Below are positions 18,047 to 27,272 of a stretch of 64,000 bases of DNA, in pieces (the first letter of the stretch is position 1; each line of letters begins with the position of its first letter). A program made the translations under genes and the position numbers. This stretch comes from Sphingorhabdus lacus (GTDB taxonomy: Bacteria; Pseudomonadota; Alphaproteobacteria; Sphingomonadales; Sphingomonadaceae): the NCBI RefSeq assembly GCF_009768975.1, contig NZ_CP035733.1, positions 682,001 to 746,000 of the forward strand. The letters are read 5' to 3'. The notes beneath the pieces were generated by a model. It did no database searches. It saw only the letters and a list, made by a program, of their open reading frames with translations, and had not been told where the DNA came from.

Positions 18047-18357
18047 CATCAGAATTGACCCTTTTTGAATGCAGGAATTGCCTTTGTTTAGACCCCGGCA
18101 TTGCGCTTCTTTCTGGCATAAAACTGTGATGTAATTGTCACATTTGTCAAAAAGGACAACGGCACTGACATAAAATTGCTTGATTGCGCGTTCCATTGAT
18201 GTTTGTGTGCACCTGCACAATAAAGGCGCTGGTAAATAAAAATTAACCACAGCGCGCGCATTAGATTTAGCGGGAAGAGGACGGCATGTGCCGGTGGCGG
18301 TGGTGTACGCCTTGTCTTCGGCTAACTTAATAGCGCACCTAAAGAAGGGGTAATTTT
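18044..18357. other. Intergenic region upstream of torF
   Basis: 314 bp with no credible gene. It holds a perfect 14-bp dyad TGTGCA-CC-TGCACA at 18206-18219. No sigma-54 element with the required GG-N10-GC spacing was found. The torF ribosome site (AAGAAGGGG) lies just before 18358. Confidence 0.6.
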
Positions 18358-19077
18358 ATGCGTAACTCGATTTTGAAACTGGCTGCGATGAGCGTTGCAA
18401 TGAGCGCACTCGCTGTTTCCGCACCTGCATTTGCGCAGGAAGAAGAAGCAGAATCCGGTCCCATCACCATCACAGGTGGTATCACCGGCGTTTCGGATTA
18501 TCGTTTCCGCGGCGTTTCGCTTTCGGACAAGGATTTCGCGATCCAGCCAACCCTTACTGTAAAGCACGAATCGGGCTTTTACGTTGGCGTATGGGGTTCG
18601 AACCTCGCCGCAAATGCTGGTGACGATATTGAAGTCGATCTTTATGCCGGTTTCTCGGGCGGCGACACCATCACCTATGACATCGGCGCAACCTATTATG
18701 TCTATCCCGGCATTTCGAGCTTCAACTATGTTGAGTTCACCGGCAAGTTGGGAACGACTGTTGGACCAGCAACCATCGGTGGTCAATTGAGCTATGTTCC
18801 AAGCCAGGATAACACCGGCAATACCGATAATATATATGTTGCGACCAACGCTGCAATCGCGTTGCCTGACTCGCCCATTTCGATTGTTGGTTCAGTTGGC
18901 CTTGAAGATGGCGCCTTCACGGGTGGTAGCTCGAAACTGGACTGGTCGCTTGGCTTGACCGCCAACGTTGCCGGTTTCACCCTCGGTGCATCCTATGTTG
19001 ATACAGACCGTCAGTCGACCTTTGCGTTCAAAGACAGTTCTGCTGGCGTTGTTTTCTCGCTCGCTTACTTCTTTTAA
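18358..19077 (+). CDS. TorF-family putative porin
   Basis: 239 residues. A Sec signal (1-26, AFA|QE) is followed by repeated aromatic-ended beta segments, starting TGGITGVSDYRFRGVSLSDKD, the entry signature of this outer-membrane family (shown here as SDYRFRGVS). The C-terminus ends VVFSLAYFF, with the terminal Phe expected for BAM recognition. Homologues often lie near nitrogen-assimilation genes. Here it precedes two gamma-glutamyl ligase genes, so it may admit amines, which is inference. A strong hairpin separates it from them. Confidence 0.85.
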   Translation: MRNSILKLAAMSVAMSALAVSAPAFAQEEEAESGPITITGGITGVSDYRFRGVSLSDKDFAIQPTLTVKHESGFYVGVWGSNLAANAGDDIEVDLYAGFSGGDTITYDIGATYYVYPGISSFNYVEFTGKLGTTVGPATIGGQLSYVPSQDNTGNTDNIYVATNAAIALPDSPISIVGSVGLEDGAFTGGSSKLDWSLGLTANVAGFTLGASYVDTDRQSTFAFKDSSAGVVFSLAYFF

Positions 19078-19110
19078 GTAACTTTCCTAGGGATTTCCCT
19101 ATCGGAATCT

Positions 19111-19143
19111 GCATGCCGGGCTTGACCTTTCAAGCCCGGCATG
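19111..19143 (+). terminator. Strong hairpin after torF
   Basis: A 14-bp stem CATGCCGGGCTTGA/TCAAGCCCGGCATG closes a CCTT loop. No T-run follows, so it may be a partial terminator or an mRNA stabiliser between torF and the ligase gene at 19178. Confidence 0.6.
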
Positions 19144-19177
19144 TCCTTATCCAGCGAACAGAAAGCTGGTGAAAACA

Positions 19178-20524
19178 ATGTCTGTCAATCTCGCGAATTG
19201 GATCGCAGAGCATAAAATCGACGAAGTCGAGTGTATCGTTCCCGACATTAATGGTGTTCAACGCGGCAAAGTTTTGCCGGCCAAGAAATTCCTTTCCTCG
19301 GTCCGCGACAAATCGTTGCGCATCCCCGGAAGTGTTTTCATTTGCACCATCGACGGTCATTATCCTGAAGATATCGAAGACATCTGGGATAAGGACCCCG
19401 ACAAAATCCTGATCGCGGATCCCGACACCATTTGTGTCGCACCCGGGTTCAAATCCCCAACAGCATTTGTCATTGCCGATGCCTATAATGGCGACGGGAC
19501 GGAAGTTGACTTGGCTCCCCGCACAATATTGAAAAAAGTGCTCGGCCTTTATGCCGCCAAGGGCTGGAAACCAATTATCGCGCCCGAGGTTGAATTTTAC
19601 CTCGTGTCGCAAAACACCGACCCCGATTTCCCGCTCGTTCCGCCCACTGGATCAAGCGGGCGCGCGGAAACTGCAAGCCAGCCTTACGGGCTGGAGGCGA
19701 TGAATGAATATGAAGATATCATCGACCATATCTACGACAATTGCGAATTGATGGGTCTGGATATCGATACGATGATCCACGAAATGGGCGCTGCGCAGTT
19801 GGAAGTGAATTTCTTGCACGGCGATCCGCTTAAGCTGGCCGACCAGGTGTTCCTGTTTAAGCGTGTCGTGCGCGCTGTTGCCAAACAACATGGCGTTTAT
19901 GCGACCTTCATGGCCAACCCTATGGCGGGCCAACCGGGAAGCGCTATGCATATCCATCAATCGGTGGTCGATGCGGAAACGGGCAAGAACCTGTTTTCCA
20001 ACGCTAATGGTAAGGATAGCGCGCTGTTCCGCAGCTACATTGCGGGGCTGGTTAAATTCATGCCGCAGATTTCACCCCTCTGGGCGCCGAACGTCAACAG
20101 CTTCCGCCGGATGCGTCCGGACAGCGCGGCGCCTATCAACGTGCAATGGGGTGAAGATAACCGCAGTTGTGGCTTTCGCGTTCCTATCTCGGACAAAGCA
20201 AACCGCCGCGTCGAAAACCGGCTTCCGGGTGCGGATTCCAATCCCTATCTGGCAATGGCTGCGTCGTTGGTGTGCGGTTATATTGGTATGGTCGAACGCA
20301 TGGTGCCGTCGAAGGCTATTACCGGCAGTGCCTATAACCGCGCGCGGACCTTGCCGCGTACCTTGGAAGCGGCGCTGGATCGCTTTTCGGCCTGTAGGCC
20401 GGTGCGGAATTTGCTGGGCGAGGATTTCTTCGAGATTTTCTATGCGGTGAAAGATTATGAGCTGTTCAACTACCAGTCGGTGGTGAGCAGCTGGGAACGC
20501 GAGCATTTGTTGTTACGGGTATAG
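19178..20524 (+). CDS. Glutamine-synthetase-like gamma-glutamyl ligase (PuuA-like), copy 1
   Basis: 448 residues from ATG 19178 (a GTG at 19169 is also in frame). It is a GS-fold ATP-dependent ligase: N-terminal beta-grasp (VECIVPDINGVQRGKVLPAK), ATP/glutamate motif GSAMHIHQS, and NRLPGADSNPYLA. PuuA attaches glutamate to putrescine or other amines. It resembles PuuA more than GlnA: shorter and lacking the adenylylation-loop tyrosine context. It starts a run of five closely packed genes. The amine used is not known. Confidence 0.85.
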   Translation: MSVNLANWIAEHKIDEVECIVPDINGVQRGKVLPAKKFLSSVRDKSLRIPGSVFICTIDGHYPEDIEDIWDKDPDKILIADPDTICVAPGFKSPTAFVIADAYNGDGTEVDLAPRTILKKVLGLYAAKGWKPIIAPEVEFYLVSQNTDPDFPLVPPTGSSGRAETASQPYGLEAMNEYEDIIDHIYDNCELMGLDIDTMIHEMGAAQLEVNFLHGDPLKLADQVFLFKRVVRAVAKQHGVYATFMANPMAGQPGSAMHIHQSVVDAETGKNLFSNANGKDSALFRSYIAGLVKFMPQISPLWAPNVNSFRRMRPDSAAPINVQWGEDNRSCGFRVPISDKANRRVENRLPGADSNPYLAMAASLVCGYIGMVERMVPSKAITGSAYNRARTLPRTLEAALDRFSACRPVRNLLGEDFFEIFYAVKDYELFNYQSVVSSWEREHLLLRV

Positions 20525-20528
20525 CCCG

Positions 20529-20897
20529 GTGATAGTGCGTAGCATCCACATCGACACCGCAGAAGCCGAGGTTTTTTCCCCCGCACCCGACCGGATAGTC
20601 CACGGCAATCCGCATGGCGAGACCCGCAACGCCTATGAATCCCCGGATGGCCGGAAATATTTCGGGGAATGGAGCTGCGGCGAGGGTGCCTGGCGCGTAT
20701 CCTACTCCGAATGGGAATATTGCCGCATATTGGAAGGACATGTGCGCCTGACCAGCGACGACGGCAGCGTGGCGGAGGCTGGTCCTGACGGCAATCTGGT
20801 GATCGAGCCCGGATTTGAAGGGGTTTGGGAGAATCTGACGCCGGTGCGAAAGCTCTATGTCATCGACCTCGGACCGCCGGAAGGAGACGCGGGCTAA
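20529..20897 (+). CDS. Cupin-domain protein (DUF861/EutQ-like)
   Basis: 122 residues, GTG start 4 bp after the ligase stop. A single cupin_3 domain (about 45-118) with EWEYCRILEGHVRLTS and IEPGFEGVWEN is visible. The usual metal-binding histidines of the first cupin motif are mostly absent, so it may bind a small molecule rather than a metal. Similar cupins accompany amine-oxidation clusters, but their role is undefined. Confidence 0.8.
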   Translation: MIVRSIHIDTAEAEVFSPAPDRIVHGNPHGETRNAYESPDGRKYFGEWSCGEGAWRVSYSEWEYCRILEGHVRLTSDDGSVAEAGPDGNLVIEPGFEGVWENLTPVRKLYVIDLGPPEGDAG

Positions 20898-20912
20898 CTC
20901 CGTTTCTGCGCC

Positions 20913-22139
20913 ATGACCGATCCCCTCAACAACAGCTATTACCGCGCGACCGCCAAGTCCTGGAAAACGCGTCCAAGCTTCAGCCAAGTTAACAAATATG
21001 ATGTGATCGTCATCGGCGGCGGCTTCACCGGCCTGTCCGCGGCGCTTGCTTGTGCCGAAAAAGGCCTGACGGTGGCGTTGATTGAAGCGAAGACTATCGG
21101 CTTTGGTGCGTCGGGCCGAAATGGCGGGCAATTGATCCCGGGCCTGCGCTGGTCAATGCGGGAACTGGATGAAGAATTTGGACGCGAGCGGGCACAGGCG
21201 ATATTCGATCTTGCCTATGGCGCTGTGGATCGCGTGAAACAACGGATCGACCGGCACGGCATCCAATGTGATTTGAAAAACGGGCATCTGGAGGCGGCAT
21301 ATAAACCCGCACATTTCGACGCGATGCAGCGCGATGCGGAATTTCTCGCTCGCGAATTTGGCTGGAAAGCGCAGATCGTGCAGCCGCAGAATATGGAGCG
21401 GCATATCCGGGGCGGCGGCTATCATGGTGGGATTTACGATCCACAAGGCGGGCATTTTCACCCGCTCAACTATGCGTTGGGTCTTGCCGAAGCGGCAGAG
21501 GCGGCAGGAGTTGAAATATTCGAGAATAGTTTTGTGCGGCCCGAAGAAGTCGATGCCCAAAACATAATCGTCGCGACCGATACTTGGACGCAGGATATTG
21601 ACCAACGGCTCGGCCGCTACACCATTCCGATCATGAATTATAATATCGCAACGTCGCCATTGGAATCGTGGCAGGACTTTCTCCCGAGCGACGCTGCGGT
21701 TGCGGATAGCCGTTTCGTGCTCAACTATTTCCGTCTGTCCGCCGATAAACGCCTGATCTTCGGTGGCGGGGAGAAATATGTGCAGACCCCGCCGGCCGAT
21801 ATAGCTTCGTTTGTCCGGAAGCATATTGCAGAAGTCTTTCCGTCACTCGCCAATGCGCCTATCGATTATGCATGGGGTGGCGCTGTCGGGGTGACGATGA
21901 ACCGTCTTCCGCATCTGGGCCGAAATGGAAATATCTACTTCGCCCATGGCTTTTCGGGTCATGGTGCTTTGGTTACAACGCTGGCGGGCGAATTACTGGC
22001 GGAGGCAGTGACAGGGACGATGGAACGCTTCGATGTATTGGCCAATCTTCCGCACCAGCCCTTTCCCGGTGGCAAATTTCTATCGCGGCCACTCGCCACC
22101 TTGGGTCTTCTCTATTATGCCTTGCGAGACCGGCTGTGA
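20913..22139 (+). CDS. FAD-dependent amine oxidoreductase (PuuB-like)
   Basis: 408-residue DAO-superfamily flavoprotein. The dinucleotide-binding motif VIGGGFTGLSAALA is at about 33-46, followed by GASGRNGGQLIPG, and the C-terminal HGFSGHGALVTTLAGELLAEA carries the flavin contact, shown in part as FSGHGALV. It probably oxidises the gamma-glutamyl amine made by the ligase to an aldehyde, as E. coli PuuB does. It is somewhat short: the segment after GVEIFENSFVR lacks roughly 20 residues usual in this fold. Its stop overlaps the next start (GTGA). Confidence 0.85.
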   Translation: MTDPLNNSYYRATAKSWKTRPSFSQVNKYDVIVIGGGFTGLSAALACAEKGLTVALIEAKTIGFGASGRNGGQLIPGLRWSMRELDEEFGRERAQAIFDLAYGAVDRVKQRIDRHGIQCDLKNGHLEAAYKPAHFDAMQRDAEFLAREFGWKAQIVQPQNMERHIRGGGYHGGIYDPQGGHFHPLNYALGLAEAAEAAGVEIFENSFVRPEEVDAQNIIVATDTWTQDIDQRLGRYTIPIMNYNIATSPLESWQDFLPSDAAVADSRFVLNYFRLSADKRLIFGGGEKYVQTPPADIASFVRKHIAEVFPSLANAPIDYAWGGAVGVTMNRLPHLGRNGNIYFAHGFSGHGALVTTLAGELLAEAVTGTMERFDVLANLPHQPFPGGKFLSRPLATLGLLYYALRDRL

Positions 22140-23488
22140 TTAATCCGAAGGCAATATTGGCACTGCGCGAACGGGAGTTGACGCGTTTCGTTAATGCTAA
22201 CCCGAAGTCGAAACATTATTTCGAAAGGTCAAATGGCTGGTTCCAGCGGGTTCCTTTCCACTGGATGCTAGACTGGCCCAGCCCATTTCCTATTGTCGCA
22301 GCCAGTGCAACAGGCGCAACGCTTACCAGTTTGGACGGTCAGACATTTGACGATTTCTGCCTTGGCGACACCGCCAGCATGTTCGGTCATTCTCCGTCTG
22401 CGCTCGCGTCCGCTTTGGCGGAGCAAGCGGGGAAGGGGCTTAGCTATATGCTACCCACGATCGAGGGTGCCGAATTGGGGAATATGCTGGCGTCGATGTT
22501 TGGCTTGCCACATTGGCAGGTCACCACAACCGCCAGTGAAGCGAACCGGGCCGTGATCCGCTGGTGCCGGGGTTTGACGGGTCGGAGCAAAATCCTGATC
22601 TTCAATGGCTGCTATCATGGCGCTGTGGATGATGTTTTTGTTGATTTACGCGACGGTCTTGCGGTCAACCGTCCGAGTTTGATCGGGCAAGTGCAGGATC
22701 TTTTGCTGACGACGGTCGCAATCGAGTTCAACGATGTGGCGGCTTTGGAAAGCGCGTTGCGAAATGGTGATATTGCCTGTGTGCTCGCCGAACCGGTCAT
22801 GACGAATATCGGCATGATCCGCGATGCGCCGGGCTATCTCGAAACCTTGCGGCGGCTCTGCAGCGAAACAGGCACGTTGCTGGTATTTGATGAAACGCAT
22901 ACCATTTCGTCCGGCTATGGCGGGCACAGCAACAGCCACGGACCCATGCCCGACATCATGGTTATCGGCAAATCTATTGGTGGCGGGGTGCCATGTGCTG
23001 TGTATGGCTTCACGGCCCAAATATCGGCCCGCATGGAGGCCCTGAACAAAGCGCGGCCTGCAGGGCATAGCGGTATTGGCACAACGCTTTCGGCCAATGC
23101 GTTGGCGATGTCCGCCATGCATGCCATGTTGGGGCAGGTCATTACACGAAAGGCTTACGACCATATGCTCGCTATGGCGGACAGGCTGGTGTCAGGTCTC
23201 CGACAAGTTATTGAGGCACATGGCTTGCCTTGGCATGTTAGTCATGTCGGCGCTCGGGTTGAATTTGTCTGCGCTGTCCAACCGCCGCGTAATGGAAATG
23301 AAGCACGTGCGGCGATGGACCATGATCTTGAATCGGCGATTCATCTCTACCTTACCAACCGCGGCATATTGCTCGCGCCCTTTCATAATATGATGCTGCT
23401 GAGCCCGGTGACGCAGTCGGAGCAAGTGGATCGCCTCTTGCACGCGCTGGATTCCTGTGTAGGCGAGCTTTTGGAGATAAAAGCATGA
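22136..23488 (+). CDS. Class III PLP-dependent aminotransferase (HemL-like)
   Basis: 450 residues from a GTG at 22136 overlapping the oxidase stop; upstream frame sequence is a shadow of that gene. The PLP lysine is K279 in VIGKSIGGGVPCAVYG and the cofactor aspartate is D252 in LVFDETHT. It resembles glutamate-1-semialdehyde aminomutase and omega-aminotransferases. In this cluster it could transaminate an amine or amino-aldehyde, replacing PuuC/PuuE steps; this is inference. It overlaps the second ligase by 4 bp (ATGA). Confidence 0.85.
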   Translation: MINPKAILALRERELTRFVNANPKSKHYFERSNGWFQRVPFHWMLDWPSPFPIVAASATGATLTSLDGQTFDDFCLGDTASMFGHSPSALASALAEQAGKGLSYMLPTIEGAELGNMLASMFGLPHWQVTTTASEANRAVIRWCRGLTGRSKILIFNGCYHGAVDDVFVDLRDGLAVNRPSLIGQVQDLLLTTVAIEFNDVAALESALRNGDIACVLAEPVMTNIGMIRDAPGYLETLRRLCSETGTLLVFDETHTISSGYGGHSNSHGPMPDIMVIGKSIGGGVPCAVYGFTAQISARMEALNKARPAGHSGIGTTLSANALAMSAMHAMLGQVITRKAYDHMLAMADRLVSGLRQVIEAHGLPWHVSHVGARVEFVCAVQPPRNGNEARAAMDHDLESAIHLYLTNRGILLAPFHNMMLLSPVTQSEQVDRLLHALDSCVGELLEIKA

Positions 23489-24885
23489 CAAAACGCGCCA
23501 TTTCATCGGCAAAGATCGCCCAGCGTAGTGAGGCAGAAGCTTTTTTTGCGGAAAATCCGGATATCGATTCCGTCGAGATGATCTACACGGACATGGGCGG
23601 TGTGCCGCGCGGCAAGCGTTTGCGGCAGCATGAAGTGCTTTCGGTTTATGAAATCGGTCGTTTCTTCCCTGGCTCGATAGCTGTGGTAGACATCACTGGT
23701 CAGGATACTGTCGAAACCGGACTGGTCTGGGAAGATGGCGACGCCGACCGTTCGATGAAGCCTATTCCCGGCACCTTGGTGCGGACCCCATGGGCAGGCG
23801 ACAATGCCGCACAATTCATGGTCGATTTTTACGAGTTGGATGGCCAGCCGCACGACCTGGATCCGCGCCATGTGCTGGGATTGGTTGTCGATCGCTTTGC
23901 CGAAATGGGCCTGACCCCAGCGTTGGCAGTGGAACTGGAATTTTATCTACTTGATCCAAAACGCGCCCGTGATGGCTCGGTACGTCCTGCGCGGCCAGAA
24001 TATAGCGGCAGCACGCCGCAGATGGTCGAGGTTTATGGCCTCCGCGAACTTGACGACTTCCGTCCCTTTTTCGACGAACTTTATGAAGCCTGCGATATTC
24101 AGGGCCTGCCGCTCGAATCCGCCATTTCGGAATTCGCCCCAGGGCAATGCGAATTGACCCTCCGCTATAAGCCGGACGTTCTGCGCGCGTGTGACGATGC
24201 CATCATGTACAAGCGCGTCGTAAAAGCTGTCGCGCAGGCGCATGGGCTGGAAGCAACCTTCATGGCGAAGCCTTTTGCCGAGCAAGCGGGTAGCGGCATG
24301 CATATCCATGTGTCGATGAATGACGCCGAAGGCAAAAATCTTTTCGCTTCCGAAGACCCCGAAGGCACGCCGATGTTGCGCCACGCCATTGGCGGGATGA
24401 TCGGTGCTGTGGGCGACTGCTTTGCCCTTTTTGCGCCACATGCCAATAGCTACCGCCGGTTTAAGGCGAACAGCTATGCGCCGGTTGCGCCAACATGGGG
24501 GGTCAACAACCGCACCGTGTCCTTCCGCATTCCTGCAGGCCCTCCGTCTAGCCGCCATGTAGAGCATCGCGCCTGCGGAGCGGACGCGAACCCTTATCTT
24601 GCGGTGGCTGGCGTGTTGGCCGGCATTCATCACGGTATAACCAACCAGATCGATCCTGGCCCTGCGGTGGTCGGTAATGGTTATGACCGGGACAGTTCAG
24701 GTGATGACAAACCACCCAGCAACTGGTTTGCGGCCGTGGACCGGTTCCATGGTTCCGTGCTGATGCGGGACTATCTGGGGGAGCGGTTCGTCGACATGTA
24801 CACGATCGTCAAGCGTGTTGAACAGGACCGTTATTTCGGTCAAGTGCCGTCGATTGACTATGACTGGTATCTCCGCAACGCCTAA
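23485..24885 (+). CDS. Glutamine-synthetase-like gamma-glutamyl ligase (PuuA-like), copy 2
   Basis: 466 residues, ATGA overlap with the aminotransferase. GS-fold motifs: EMIYTDMGGVPRGKRLR in the beta-grasp domain, AGSGMHIHVSMND, and EHRACGADANPYLAVAG. It is a clear paralogue of the ligase at 19178 but divergent, so the two likely use different amines or form hetero-oligomers. No puuC, puuD or puuR is seen nearby. It is the last gene of the run; a PilZ gene on the minus strand follows after 27 bp. Confidence 0.87.
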   Translation: MTKRAISSAKIAQRSEAEAFFAENPDIDSVEMIYTDMGGVPRGKRLRQHEVLSVYEIGRFFPGSIAVVDITGQDTVETGLVWEDGDADRSMKPIPGTLVRTPWAGDNAAQFMVDFYELDGQPHDLDPRHVLGLVVDRFAEMGLTPALAVELEFYLLDPKRARDGSVRPARPEYSGSTPQMVEVYGLRELDDFRPFFDELYEACDIQGLPLESAISEFAPGQCELTLRYKPDVLRACDDAIMYKRVVKAVAQAHGLEATFMAKPFAEQAGSGMHIHVSMNDAEGKNLFASEDPEGTPMLRHAIGGMIGAVGDCFALFAPHANSYRRFKANSYAPVAPTWGVNNRTVSFRIPAGPPSSRHVEHRACGADANPYLAVAGVLAGIHHGITNQIDPGPAVVGNGYDRDSSGDDKPPSNWFAAVDRFHGSVLMRDYLGERFVDMYTIVKRVEQDRYFGQVPSIDYDWYLRNA

Positions 24886-24912
24886 CAGCCCTGCTGGAAA
24901 CAAGTGAAAAGG

Positions 24913-25260
24913 TTAGCCCTGCACCGGAAAACGGGCGAGGACATTTTCCATCACGGCAAGGTTCAACAGCGTATCAAATTCGCAACCGACCATGGTGCCG
25001 TCGTTCCAGACTATCTTCGCCTGCAAAGCCGAAAGACCTGGCAAAGTTAGCCAAATGCGAGTGCCGGCGGACATCCCGGTCAGCGCCTCACAGGCAACGC
25101 CGGAAAGCGATAGGTCTTTCACAATTACGGAGAAGGACGGCGACCCCGAAGGACGCATTTGTGCTGGAATGTGCAGTTTGACGCGGGGCGCGCTGCGATC
25201 TTCCTGTGCAGCGTCTTCATAACGCATGTAATTTTGACCCGATATTTGCGAGATGGTCAT
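24913..25260 (-). CDS. PilZ-domain protein
   Basis: 115 residues from ATG 25260, preceded by GGGAGA; longer frames add no PilZ-like sequence. The c-di-GMP motif is partial: RSAPRVKLH near 22-30 resembles RxxxR, and VKDLSLSGVACEA resembles (D/N)xSxxG. It could therefore be a small cytoplasmic c-di-GMP receptor. It is divergent from the SRP RNA/dnaX unit and its partner protein is unknown. Confidence 0.82.
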   Translation of the reverse strand: MTISQISGQNYMRYEDAAQEDRSAPRVKLHIPAQMRPSGSPSFSVIVKDLSLSGVACEALTGMSAGTRIWLTLPGLSALQAKIVWNDGTMVGCEFDTLLNLAVMENVLARFPVQG

Positions 25261-25401
25261 ATCCGAATCTCCCATTGTGAATAATAGGCGATAGACGGGC
25301 AGGGTGAACAAGGGGTTCCGGCATAAGGTAAAGTCTCCATTTACCATCTTTCGCGCGGGCCGCGCTTGCATTTCGGACGATCTGCCGCCATATGCGCCGC
25401 G

Positions 25402-25494
25402 GGAGTCGGATGGACGTGGCACTCGCCAACCTGGTCAGATCCTGACGGAAGCAGCCACAACGAATTCGCTGCGGGTCATTCGGCTCCTATTTTT
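25402..25494 (+). ncRNA. ffs: Signal recognition particle RNA (bacterial 4.5S type)
   Basis: The conserved Ffh-binding core appears as GGTCAGATCCTGACGGAAGC at 25433-25452, followed by AGCC. The outer arms GGAGTCGGATG (25402 on) and CATTCGGCTCC pair with wobble, giving a single long hairpin. A T-run follows at 25490-25494 as terminator. The position immediately upstream of dnaX is the usual one (ffs-dnaX). Ends are estimated to within a few bases. Confidence 0.85.
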
Positions 25495-25550
25495 CCAAAT
25501 CGCTTGAGAACATTTCGACAATCCGCAAAGAGCGGCCTAACATTATTTCG

Positions 25551-27272
25551 ATGCCTGATTCCACCACCCCTGACCTCGCCGCGCGCGACCCGGATATGCC
25601 CGATGATGCCTTGGGTCTGGGGCTCGATGTGCCTGCCCCTGAGAAGCCAGCGGCGATGGGTGGCGCTGCATACCGGGTACTAGCCCGTAAATACCGGCCA
25701 CAGACATTTGCCGAACTCATCGGTCAGGATGCAATGGTGCAAACGCTGGGCAACGCGATTAAGCGCGACCGTCTGGCGCATGCCTTTTTGATGACCGGTG
25801 TGCGCGGGGTAGGCAAAACATCGACCGCGCGCCTGATTGCCAAGGCCTTGAACTGCATTGGCCTCGATGGTCAGGGAGGTCCCACGATTGACCCATGCGG
25901 CCAATGTGAACCTTGTGTCGCGATTGCAGAGGGGCGCCACATCGACGTTATCGAAATGGACGCGGCAAGCCATACTGGCGTTGACGATGTCCGGGAGATT
26001 ATCGAGGCGGTGCGCTATTCGGCTGTGTCCGCGCGCTACAAGATTTACATCATCGACGAAGTCCACATGCTATCCAAAAACGCGTTCAACGCGTTACTTA
26101 AGACGTTGGAAGAGCCGCCGGGCCATGTGAAGTTTCTCTTTGCGACGACCGAAGTGAACAAAGTTCCAATCACCGTATTGTCACGTTGCCAGCGGTTTGA
26201 CCTGAAGCGAATTCCAACAGAACTGCTCGCCAGCCATTTTGCAGATATTGCGCAAAAGGAATCTGTTGAGGCGGAGGTAGATGCCCTGACCTTAGTTGCG
26301 CAGGCTGCCGAAGGTTCGGTGCGCGACGGCTTGTCGATATTGGATCAGGCAATTGCCCATGCCGATATGGATGGCGACGGTAAAGTGACCGCCGCACAGG
26401 TGCGTGACATGCTAGGCCTTTCGGACCGAGGTGCGATCCGTCGTCTGTTTGCGCTGATATTGGCGGGCGACGCACAGGCGATGCTGGCGGAAGCAAAGAA
26501 CCAGTATAATTTGGGCGTCGAACCGCTTGCGATGTTTGCGGGGCTTTTATCTGAAGTGCATCGGTTGACCTTGGCAAAGGTCGGCACGCCGCACGACGGT
26601 GCACTAGACGCCGAGGCTTCCGCGTTGGCCGAGGATCAGGCCGACCGCCTCTCATTTCCGATTCTTCACCGATTGTGGCAATTATTGCTGAAGGGGCAGG
26701 AGGAGGTGGCACGGGCTGCTGTTCCTCTGGATGCAGCCGACATGGCTCTGCTTCGCGTGATTCACGCAGCTACGCTTCCAGATCCGGGTGAGCTTGCTAA
26801 AATGGTGGCGCATGGCAGCTTTACGTCCGCGCCTCCGGCGTCTGCCCCTACCGCTCTCGATATCCCTACGACACCTAATGTGACATCTCTGATACCCGCC
26901 GACTTTCCGGCGCTACTGGACCGTTTGGCGCGCGACGGATTTGTCAGTCTGGAAATGACTTTGCGCGATGTAATTCGGTTGGTCGAATATGCTCCGCCGT
27001 TGCTCGCATATCAATTGGCGGGGCCAGTACCTCCGTCTTTCGTTCCGGAGCTACGAGACGCTTTAGCTAAGGTTACAGGCACTCGGTGGGATTTGGAAGA
27101 AAGAAGCGGCGAAGCCCAGCCTAGCCTGCTGGAGCAGGAACAGGCGGTAGCCGAAGCAGGCCGACGTGCAATATTGGAATCCCCCTTGGTAAAGGCTGCA
27201 TTTGCAGCTTTTCCCGAAGCTGAACTGCTCGACAGCGACGAGAGTGAATCACAATGGAGTAAACGTGCATGA
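25551..27272 (+). CDS. dnaX: DNA polymerase III subunit gamma/tau
   Basis: 573-residue clamp-loader ATPase. Walker A GVRGVGKT is at 83-90, the zinc-module cysteines are C102, C116, C119 and C122, and IIDEVHML is Walker B. A 40-residue acidic/proline N-terminal extension precedes YRVLARKYRP, as in other alphaproteobacteria. The C-terminal tau region is present; no programmed slippery A-run obvious enough to call was noticed. Overlaps ybaB by 4 bp (ATGA). Confidence 0.95.
   Translation: MPDSTTPDLAARDPDMPDDALGLGLDVPAPEKPAAMGGAAYRVLARKYRPQTFAELIGQDAMVQTLGNAIKRDRLAHAFLMTGVRGVGKTSTARLIAKALNCIGLDGQGGPTIDPCGQCEPCVAIAEGRHIDVIEMDAASHTGVDDVREIIEAVRYSAVSARYKIYIIDEVHMLSKNAFNALLKTLEEPPGHVKFLFATTEVNKVPITVLSRCQRFDLKRIPTELLASHFADIAQKESVEAEVDALTLVAQAAEGSVRDGLSILDQAIAHADMDGDGKVTAAQVRDMLGLSDRGAIRRLFALILAGDAQAMLAEAKNQYNLGVEPLAMFAGLLSEVHRLTLAKVGTPHDGALDAEASALAEDQADRLSFPILHRLWQLLLKGQEEVARAAVPLDAADMALLRVIHAATLPDPGELAKMVAHGSFTSAPPASAPTALDIPTTPNVTSLIPADFPALLDRLARDGFVSLEMTLRDVIRLVEYAPPLLAYQLAGPVPPSFVPELRDALAKVTGTRWDLEERSGEAQPSLLEQEQAVAEAGRRAILESPLVKAAFAAFPEAELLDSDESESQWSKRA

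Noticed and set aside
18160-18185. GGCAC and TTGC elements upstream of torF, resembling a sigma-54 promoter
   Set aside because: The GG to GC spacing is about 15 bases, not the required 10.
21872-22135. Longer N-terminus for the class III aminotransferase
   Set aside because: It reads through the oxidase gene in another frame and lacks family-like sequence; the GTG at 22136 overlaps the oxidase stop naturally.
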